Made by a program: the position numbers and the translations under genes
Shown here: positions 58,663 to 64,000 of the stretch, one piece after another
Layout of the letters: every line of letters starts with the position of its first letter
Numbering within the stretch: position 1 is the first letter of the stretch
Assembly: GCA_046295215.1 (NCBI GenBank)
Contig: JBKBNP010000017.1
Coordinates: 1-64,000 of the forward strand
Length of the DNA stretch: 64,000 bases
Direction of reading: 5' to 3'
Source of the DNA: Szabonella sp046295215
GTDB lineage: Bacteria; Pseudomonadota; Alphaproteobacteria; Rhodobacterales; Rhodobacteraceae
Notes under the pieces: generated by a model
The model's input: the letters and a program-made list of their open reading frames with translations, nothing else
What the model was told of the DNA's origin: nothing
Database searches by the model: none

Positions 58663-60349
58663 CCCCGCAATCGACCCGATCACCCTCGCCGTCATTCAGG
58701 CCGGCCTGCAACAGGTCTGCGACGAGATGGACCTGACCTTTTCCCGCGCCGCCTTTTCGCCCGTGATCGCCGAGGCCGATGACCGTTCCGACGGGATCTA
58801 TTCGGCAACCGACGGCTCCCTGATCGCGCAGGGGCAGCGCGGGCTGCCGGTTTTCGTGGGCACGATGCAGTTTTCCACCCGCCATCTGATCGCGCGCATC
58901 GCCAGCGGCGAGACGCTGCCGCCCGAACCCGGCGACATCTACATCGTCAATGACCCCTATCTGGGCGGCACGCATCTGATGGATGTGCGCTTTGCGATGC
59001 CTTTCTGGCGGGAGGGTGCGATTTATTGCTGGCTGTCGAATACGGGGCACTGGCCGGATACCGGGGGTGCCGTGCCCGGCGGCTTTTCCGCCTCGGCCAC
59101 GGCGGCGGAACAGGAAGGGCTGCGCCTGCCACCCGTCAAACTGTTCAAGTGCGGCACGCTGGACCCGGAAATCTGGGCCATCATCCGATCAAACATCCGC
59201 GTGTCCGAACAGCGCATCGGGGATGTGCAGGCGCAGGCCTCGGCGCTTCTGGTGGGGGCGGAACGGCTGGCGGCGCTGATGGACCGCTATGGCGATGCCA
59301 CAGTCAGCGCGGCGATTGCCGAAATGCGCAGCCTCGCCGCCCGCCAGATGCGCGCAGGTATCGCGCTGATCCCCGAAGGCAGCTATCACGCCCGCGCCTT
59401 CATCGACAGCGACGGGGTGGTGAACGAACCCCTGACCATCGCGCTGACCGTCACGCGAACGGGCGAGGCGCTGCATTTCGATTTCACCGGATCGTCCCTG
59501 CCCTGCGCCGGACCGATGAACTCGGTCCGCGCCACGACCCTCTCCTCGGTCTATCTGGCGATCCGCCATATCTTTCCCGATGTGCCGCTGTCGGCAGGCG
59601 CGTTCGAGCCATTGCACGTCACCGGCATCGAGGGCACCTTCCTTGACGCCCATTACCCCCGCCCGGTCTCGGGTTGCGCGGCAGAGGTAAGCCAGCGCAT
59701 TGCCGAGGCCGTCTTTGCCGCCCTCGTGCAGGCCATCCCCACCCGCGTCACCGCCGCCCCGGCGGGCACCTCGGGCAATTTCGGCCTTGGCGGGCATGAC
59801 CCCGAAAAGGGCCGCGATTTCGTGATGTATCAGATTTCGGGCGGCGGCTATGGCGGCAATGCCCTCCATGACGGGCTGTCGAACGGCTGTTCCACCATCG
59901 GCATTTCCAAGGCCCCCCCAGTGGAGATCATGGAACAGACCTATCCCGTCCTCTATCGCCGCTATGCGCTGCACGAAGGCTCGGGCGGGGCGGGGCAACA
60001 CCGGGGCGGCTTCGGTCTCGACTACGAGATCGAACTGCTGCGCGGCAGCGCACGGGCAAGTTTCGTGATGGACCATGGCCGCACCGGGCCACAAGGCGCG
60101 CTCGGCGGACAGGACGGGGCCGTCAACCGGGTGGAGGTCACGCGGGGCGGAGCCACCTTCACCCCCGAACATCTGTCCAAGGCGCAGGACATAGCCCTCG
60201 CCCCCGGGGACCGTGTCCGTGTGCGCACCCCCGGAGGCGGTGGCTATGGCGACCCGACAACCCGCGATCCTGCGCTCGTGGCGGAAGATGTGCGCTTGGG
60301 CCGCTACACCGCCGCCGAGGCCGCCGACCGCTTCGGCTGGACAGGCTGA
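58655..60349 (+). CDS. Hydantoinase/oxoprolinase family, subunit B (HyuB-like)
   Basis: The 564-residue HyuB-type subunit has family blocks DPITLAVIQAGLQQVCDEM at the start, YIVNDPYLGGTHLMD (about residue 92), the GGGYGGNALHDG region (about 393) and GAGQHRGGFGLDYE (about 445), ending with RVRTPGGGGYGDP. It forms the catalytic complex with HyuA. It is the last gene of the cluster; a repeat and a very stable hairpin follow. Confidence 0.92.
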   Translation: MPDPAIDPITLAVIQAGLQQVCDEMDLTFSRAAFSPVIAEADDRSDGIYSATDGSLIAQGQRGLPVFVGTMQFSTRHLIARIASGETLPPEPGDIYIVNDPYLGGTHLMDVRFAMPFWREGAIYCWLSNTGHWPDTGGAVPGGFSASATAAEQEGLRLPPVKLFKCGTLDPEIWAIIRSNIRVSEQRIGDVQAQASALLVGAERLAALMDRYGDATVSAAIAEMRSLAARQMRAGIALIPEGSYHARAFIDSDGVVNEPLTIALTVTRTGEALHFDFTGSSLPCAGPMNSVRATTLSSVYLAIRHIFPDVPLSAGAFEPLHVTGIEGTFLDAHYPRPVSGCAAEVSQRIAEAVFAALVQAIPTRVTAAPAGTSGNFGLGGHDPEKGRDFVMYQISGGGYGGNALHDGLSNGCSTIGISKAPPVEIMEQTYPVLYRRYALHEGSGGAGQHRGGFGLDYEIELLRGSARASFVMDHGRTGPQGALGGQDGAVNRVEVTRGGATFTPEHLSKAQDIALAPGDRVRVRTPGGGGYGDPTTRDPALVAEDVRLGRYTAAEAADRFGWTG

Positions 60350-60368
60350 GCGCGCCGCATCGCCCCCT

Positions 60369-60431
60369 TTTTCTGTCCTCAAACATCCCGGGGGGTAACG
60401 CGCGCCCCGCGCCGAGGCGGGCAGCGCCCCC
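60369..60431 (+). repeat. Dispersed intergenic repeat, copy 5 (degenerate)
   Basis: TTTTTCTGTCCTCAAACATCCCGGGGGGT followed by a GC-rich inner segment and GGGCAGCGCCCC. It is the least conserved copy. It lies between hyuB and the terminator hairpin at 60440-60486. Confidence 0.6.
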
Positions 60432-60439
60432 ATTCCAAG

Positions 60440-60486
60440 CCTGACGGGCTGTCTCGCCCGCCGCAAGAACGAGACAGCCCGTCAGG
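60440..60486. terminator. Very stable bidirectional hairpin overlapping a stop codon
   Basis: Perfect 17-bp arms (60440-60456 and 60470-60486) with a 13-nt loop. It ends the hyu transcript on the plus strand and contains the stop codon (60484-60482) of the convergent membrane-protein gene on the minus strand. No T-run is seen on either side. Confidence 0.75.
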
Positions 60487-61252
60487 GCCGATGAGCCGCC
60501 CCGCCGCCCATCAACCGCTGCAAGGGTTTCAGGCTTTCCCCCTTCACCAGCCAGGAAACCCCGAAGGCAAAGACCCCGATGCTTTCCAGAATGAACACCG
60601 CATAGGTCCGGTCCATCGCCAATTGCCCGGCCGCGTCCTGCCGCGCATAGATGACCCCGTAAACCGCCAGCGCCACCATCGCCGCCACAATCACCCAGCC
60701 ACAGACCGCATAGATGCGGTTGCGGGCGGTCTTCTGCGCACTCATCGGTCCCGGCCCGGTGCGCCGGAACAGCACAAGGCAGAACACCGCCAGCATGGCA
60801 AAGAACACCGCAGCCGATGCGTAATGCACCCGTCGCGCCCAATCCTCCCCGATGCCGCACTGGATCAGCGTCACGCAGCCTTCTGCTGCTGTCACCGCCA
60901 GCTTGTCCACGGTCGGCACCATCGCCACACCAAAGGCCGCCACCGCCGCCACCCGCGACACCAGCCGGTCCGTCGGCCACTCCCCCGCCTTTGCCGGCGG
61001 ATAGCCGACATAGGCCCAGAGAAAGACACCGATCGCACAAAGGATGCCGACGAACAGATCCCGCCCCTGCCCGAAATAGAATTCGGAGATCGAGGGCCGC
61101 ATCGGCTCCTCCGTCAGCAGCGCCACCAGCAAAAGCGAAACCGGAAGCGCAATTCCCAGAACGCCCAGCGCAAGGCGCACCGCCAGAAAGGACAACACAA
61201 GCTCATTCTCGGCCTCGGCCGATCTGCCGGATTGCGGCGGACGCGGGTCCAT
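60482..61252 (-). CDS. Hypothetical six-helix membrane protein
   Basis: The 256-residue protein has about six hydrophobic segments and a soluble N-terminal stretch (about residues 1-18). I do not recognise the family with confidence. Two cysteines (EGCVTLIQCGIG) lie in a presumed external loop, and conserved-looking loop motifs include SISEFYFGQGRD. The start at 61252 has GGAGC upstream and gives a plausible N-terminus; a longer frame reaches 61306. It is convergent with hyuB and shares its terminator. Confidence 0.7.
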   Translation of the reverse strand: MDPRPPQSGRSAEAENELVLSFLAVRLALGVLGIALPVSLLLVALLTEEPMRPSISEFYFGQGRDLFVGILCAIGVFLWAYVGYPPAKAGEWPTDRLVSRVAAVAAFGVAMVPTVDKLAVTAAEGCVTLIQCGIGEDWARRVHYASAAVFFAMLAVFCLVLFRRTGPGPMSAQKTARNRIYAVCGWVIVAAMVALAVYGVIYARQDAAGQLAMDRTYAVFILESIGVFAFGVSWLVKGESLKPLQRLMGGGAAHRP

Positions 61253-61378
61253 GGGGAAGCTCCGTAAACTCGTTGCAGGATGGGCCAATCCTAGCACAAC
61301 CCCCACGCGATCCGACCCGTCAAACCGTCATTGACGAAGTTTTCGCGCCCTGCGCGGGGGGGGCCGACCTGCCCCTTC

Positions 61379-62005
61379 TCAGCGGTCCAGCGAACAGCAG
61401 CCCGACCAGCCCGCAGCTTCCGCCGTGCTGGCCCCGCTGCCGTTCAGGAACAGCGCAATCCCGATGCCATAGCCCCGGTCGCTCATCCCGTCGGAACAGT
61501 CCTGCCCGGTCAGCGTGAGGAACCCCGTTTCCGCAGCACCCGTCAAGGCCAGTCCGACCATCCCCCGCCGCCCGGACACCGGCGCCGCCCAGCCGGCCCG
61601 AAGGTCCAGCGGTTCCTCGCCCATCCGGTTGAACCGCAGGTCTGCCTCCGCCGGGCTGAAATTCAGGGACCAGAACGGCTCGGTGCCGAAACAGGCCAAG
61701 GGCTGCGCCAGATCCGCCCATCCCGGCCCGGATTGCCGCGCCATGTAGCGCATTGCGACCCAGCCCGCGCCCTCCTCCAGATTGACCCGCCCCCAGCGCC
61801 CGTCCGCCGACAGCGCCGTGACTTCCACCGCGTCCGTGCCGGGCGGGAAACTGCCGAGAATCGCAGCCGAGGCAGAGGGCTCCGCCCGGATGTTCAACTG
61901 GTCATTCGCCGCAACCCCGGCCACGTCATGCAGTGCCGGCAGATCCTGCGCCGCGACCGGGCCGCACAAAAGCCCCGCCATCAGGACCATCAAAAGCCGC
62001 CTCAA
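61379..62005 (-). CDS. Secreted SH3-domain protein
   Basis: The 208-residue protein has a signal peptide (about residues 1-20, ending AAQ), a bacterial SH3 domain (about 30-85, with LNIRAEPSASAAILGSFP and WGRVNLEEGAGWVAMRYM), and a C-terminal domain found in COG3650-like periplasmic proteins (GTEPFWSLNFS; a Cys pair in GQDCSDGMSD and GCCSLDR). I chose TTG at 62005, which overlaps the TGA stop of the upstream permease gene (TTGA) behind a G-rich tract; ATG 61990 is the alternative. The role is probably envelope-related. Confidence 0.75.
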   Translation of the reverse strand: MRRLLMVLMAGLLCGPVAAQDLPALHDVAGVAANDQLNIRAEPSASAAILGSFPPGTDAVEVTALSADGRWGRVNLEEGAGWVAMRYMARQSGPGWADLAQPLACFGTEPFWSLNFSPAEADLRFNRMGEEPLDLRAGWAAPVSGRRGMVGLALTGAAETGFLTLTGQDCSDGMSDRGYGIGIALFLNGSGASTAEAAGWSGCCSLDR

Positions 62006-62823
62006 TGCTTTGCCCCCCAACTGACAGACGCGTATTTGCGCGTGTAATGCTCTGCCATCATGCCAATGACGATCAGCGCCAGCATCACATAGAACGGGTA
62101 GGACACCGAACTGTAATGCGGGTTATAGTTGAGAAACAGAAACCCCCGCGCCTGATCGATGGTGTGGAACAGCGGATTCCAGTCGAACATCGCCAGCAGA
62201 TAGCCGGGCATCATGTTGGCCACGAACATCTTGCCCGAGGCGATCATGTTCGCCCGCTGATAGACCTGCGCGATGATCGCCACCGCATCGGGCGCCCAGG
62301 GCTTCAACGCCATGAAGATCATTCCGATGGAAACCCCTGTCCCCCAGGACAGGAGGAACATCCCGATCGCCCCCACCGGATCGTGGATGCTGATCGGCTG
62401 CCAGGCCGCATGATAGACATAAAGCACCACCGCCGCCGACAGGAATTGCGTGTAAAGCGCGCCCAGCGCGGCCGAACTGATCGACACGATCGTATTCATC
62501 GGCGCATGTTTCATCATCGCCGAGGTCGGACCCTCCGCCCCCACCACCGCGCCCAGCGCCTTGATATGCGTCATGAACATGAAGATGCCTGACATGACGT
62601 ATAGCAGGAAATCCCCCCGGATCGCCGCATTGCGCATGCCCAGCAGTTCGAACAGCAGGTAGAAGATCGCAACCAGCATCACCGTCTGAAGGATGTTGAG
62701 CAACAGCCCGATCACCGCATTGCCATGGGTCTTGCGCACATTGCGCACCGTTGCATGGAAAATCAGCTCGATCATCGCAAGCCCGGTGCGGACCGGCGAT
62801 TTCGGAACCTCGCGATGGAACAT
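62002..62823 (-). CDS. Polysaccharide-export ABC-2 permease (KpsM/Wzm-like)
   Basis: The 273-residue ABC-2 type permease has about six membrane segments. Family features include HATVRNVRKTHGNAVIGLLLNI near the N-terminus and MFVANMMPGYLLAMFDWNPLFHTIDQAR near residue 210, typical of capsule and O-antigen exporters. The start at 62823 has GAAGGTAG upstream; the very long frame to 63774 is antisense to cysQ. No ATPase partner (KpsT/Wzt) lies beside it in the window. It is translationally coupled to the SH3-domain gene. Confidence 0.85.
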   Translation of the reverse strand: MFHREVPKSPVRTGLAMIELIFHATVRNVRKTHGNAVIGLLLNILQTVMLVAIFYLLFELLGMRNAAIRGDFLLYVMSGIFMFMTHIKALGAVVGAEGPTSAMMKHAPMNTIVSISSAALGALYTQFLSAAVVLYVYHAAWQPISIHDPVGAIGMFLLSWGTGVSIGMIFMALKPWAPDAVAIIAQVYQRANMIASGKMFVANMMPGYLLAMFDWNPLFHTIDQARGFLFLNYNPHYSSVSYPFYVMLALIVIGMMAEHYTRKYASVSWGAKH

Positions 62824-62961
62824 CGGGTCTACCTTCAGGTGATGCGGCGCTGCGCGATTATGGACAGGGAAATCTTGCCGTTCCCTTTCACTCGAAGGAT
62901 AAGGATAGAGACAGATTTTGGCAACATTGCGCCGCGGGCGGCGGCGCAGGGAAGGTAAGCG

Positions 62962-63753
62962 ATGGATTTTCACCTGCTCGTGGCAACGATGCGCCGTCTG
63001 GCCCTGGAAGCCGGGGACAAGATCATGGAGGTCTATACAGGCCCCGGCTTTGTGGTGAATGCCAAATCCGATGACAGCCCGGTGACTGTGGCTGACCTTG
63101 CGGCGGATGCCGTGATCTCGGCGGGCCTGCGCGCCGCTTTTCCCGATGTGCCCCTGATCACCGAGGAACAGGCCGCCAGCCACGACCTGACGGCTTCGAC
63201 CTTCCTGATCGTCGATCCATTGGACGGCACCAAGGAATTCGTCCAGCGCCGGGGCGATTTCACGGTCAACATCGCCTATGTCGAAAACGGCATGCCCCTG
63301 CGCGGCATTGTCTATGCCCCGTCGAAAGAGCGGCTCTTCTACACCCGCGCCGACGGACAGGCGGTGGAGGAAACCGGCGATTTCGCCAAGGACCGCGCTG
63401 GCCCCGCGCGCGAAATCCGCGTCTCCACCCCCGACAATGCCGCCCTGATGGTGGTCGCCTCCAAATCCCACCGCGATGCCGCCACCGATGACTATATCGC
63501 GAAATATAAAGTCCGCGACATGACCAGCGCCGGCTCCAGCCTCAAGTTCTGCCTCGTGGCCACCGGCGAGGCAGATCTCTACCCGCGCCTCGGGCGCACG
63601 ATGGAATGGGACACCGCCGCTGGTGACGCCGTGCTGCGCGGGGCCGGTGGCCATGTCGTGCGCTTCGACAGCCACCAACCCCTGACCTATGGAAAACCGG
63701 GCTGGGGCAACCCGTTCTTCATCGCCCATGCCCCCGGTGTCGCGCTGAAATAG
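62962..63753 (+). CDS. cysQ: CysQ, 3'(2'),5'-bisphosphate nucleotidase
   Basis: The 263-residue Mg-dependent phosphatase removes the 3'-phosphate from PAP/PAPS formed in sulfate assimilation. The Li-sensitive phosphatase motifs EEQAA (about residue 71), DPLDGTKEFVQRRGDFTVNI (about 86-105) and EWDTAAGDAV (about 213) match CysQ rather than the SuhB group. The GGGAAGGTAAGCG region precedes the ATG. It is divergent from the export permease across a 138-nt spacer. A repeat element follows its stop. Confidence 0.92.
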   Translation: MDFHLLVATMRRLALEAGDKIMEVYTGPGFVVNAKSDDSPVTVADLAADAVISAGLRAAFPDVPLITEEQAASHDLTASTFLIVDPLDGTKEFVQRRGDFTVNIAYVENGMPLRGIVYAPSKERLFYTRADGQAVEETGDFAKDRAGPAREIRVSTPDNAALMVVASKSHRDAATDDYIAKYKVRDMTSAGSSLKFCLVATGEADLYPRLGRTMEWDTAAGDAVLRGAGGHVVRFDSHQPLTYGKPGWGNPFFIAHAPGVALK

Positions 63754-63768
63754 GGCTGACAGCACCGC

Positions 63769-63820
63769 TTTCATCTTGGCGGAAATACCTTCGGGGGTCC
63801 GGGGGCAGACAGCCCCCGGT
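63769..63820 (+). repeat. Dispersed intergenic repeat, copy 6
   Basis: TTTCATCTTGGCGGAAATACCTTCGGGGGT runs directly into the end hairpin GGGGGCAGACAGCCCCC, without the inner hairpin. It lies between cysQ and the convergent gene at the right edge. Confidence 0.8.
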
Positions 63821-63838
63821 CCGACGGTTCAACCGCGA

Positions 63839-64000
63839 TCAGCCATGCTGATAGGGCATCGGCACATAGCGGAAGGCCTGCCCGTCGCGGCGGATATTGC
63901 CCAGCCCGGGGAAGGGGAAGTGATAGCCGATCATCGGCAATTGTTCCGAAACCGCCATCTCGTAAAGCCTGATCCGCGTGGTGGCCGCCATCGCCGGATC
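63839..64000 (-). CDS. Metallo-beta-lactamase-fold protein, C-terminal 53 residues (partial)
   Basis: This is the 3' end of a leftward gene cut by the window edge. The visible C-terminus contains GYHFPFPGLGNIRRDGQAFRYVP, the characteristic end of a large group of MBL-fold hydrolases in which the late His is a zinc ligand. The reading frame is open to position 64000. The stop is TGA at 63841-63839. Function beyond the fold cannot be read from this fragment. Confidence 0.75.
   Translation of the reverse strand, partial: DPAMAATTRIRLYEMAVSEQLPMIGYHFPFPGLGNIRRDGQAFRYVPMPYQHG

Noticed and set aside
1..64000. CRISPR arrays, insertion sequences, prophage genes, complete tRNA or rRNA genes
   Set aside because: No regular short repeats with spacers, transposase or integrase motifs, or tRNA cloverleaf sequences were seen on either strand. 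The only repeats are the six intergenic elements.

Overview
The window looks like a high-GC alphaproteobacterial chromosome, most probably order Rhodobacterales (Rhodobacteraceae/Paracoccaceae). The reasons are the gene families and their order (a complete sox cluster of the Paracoccus type, DctBD with a TAXI-TRAP transporter, several quaternary-amine and branched-chain-type ABC systems) and a dispersed intergenic repeat with a GGGGGCAGACAGCCCCC hairpin that I associate with this group. No phage, insertion sequence, CRISPR array or complete RNA gene is visible. The left edge does carry the promoter and boxA of an rRNA operon whose structural genes lie outside the window.

Layout. 1-310: leader of an rRNA operon read leftward. 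0.4-5.8 kb: periplasmic methionine-sulfoxide repair (msrQ, msrP), a DUF302 protein, a fasciclin-domain protein, an ECF sigma factor with a NrsF/DUF1109 anti-sigma, and an NfeD/SPFH membrane pair. 5.8-7.0 kb: dinB with a zinc-ribbon extension. 7.1-17 kb: a quaternary-amine/betaine cluster with an ABC transporter (binding protein, ATPase, tandem-duplicated permease), an FAD/GcvT-type demethylating dehydrogenase, two choline-kinase-like proteins, and a divergent DeoR regulator. 17.0-23.8 kb: a TAXI-type TRAP transporter with the DctB/DctD two-component system. 23.9-36.8 kb: a sulfur-oxidation cluster, soxT-soxR-soxS leftward and soxV-W-X-Y-Z-A-B-C-D-E-F plus a metallo-beta-lactamase gene rightward. 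With SoxXA, SoxYZ, SoxB and SoxCD all present, full oxidation of thiosulfate to sulfate is expected. 37-38.8 kb: an inositol-monophosphatase-family gene, a RibH2-type lumazine synthase and a small ferredoxin-fold protein. 38.9-43.2 kb: an iron-type ABC transporter (ATPase, fused permease, binding protein).

43.3-60.4 kb is the most interesting part. It holds a MarR regulator divergent from a xanthine-dehydrogenase-family molybdenum hydroxylase (FAD subunit plus a fused FeS/Mo subunit), a 6-hydroxynicotinate-reductase-like FeS protein, a UPF0280 (ApbE-superfamily) protein, a DUF1185 protein, an unrecognised multipass membrane protein, a complete branched-chain-type ABC importer, and an ATP-dependent hydantoinase/oxoprolinase pair (HyuA/HyuB). 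The same 11-nt motif (GTTTGCATACA) lies in front of both halves. Together this reads as import, hydroxylation, ring reduction and ATP-driven lactam opening of an unidentified N-heterocycle. I know of no described pathway with this exact set.

60.5-64 kb: a membrane protein, an SH3-domain secreted protein, an orphan polysaccharide-export ABC permease, cysQ, and the 3' end of a metallo-beta-lactamase-fold gene that runs off the right edge. Starts were moved from the longest reading frame where a ribosome-binding site, family length or overlap with a neighbour supported it; these cases are stated per entry.
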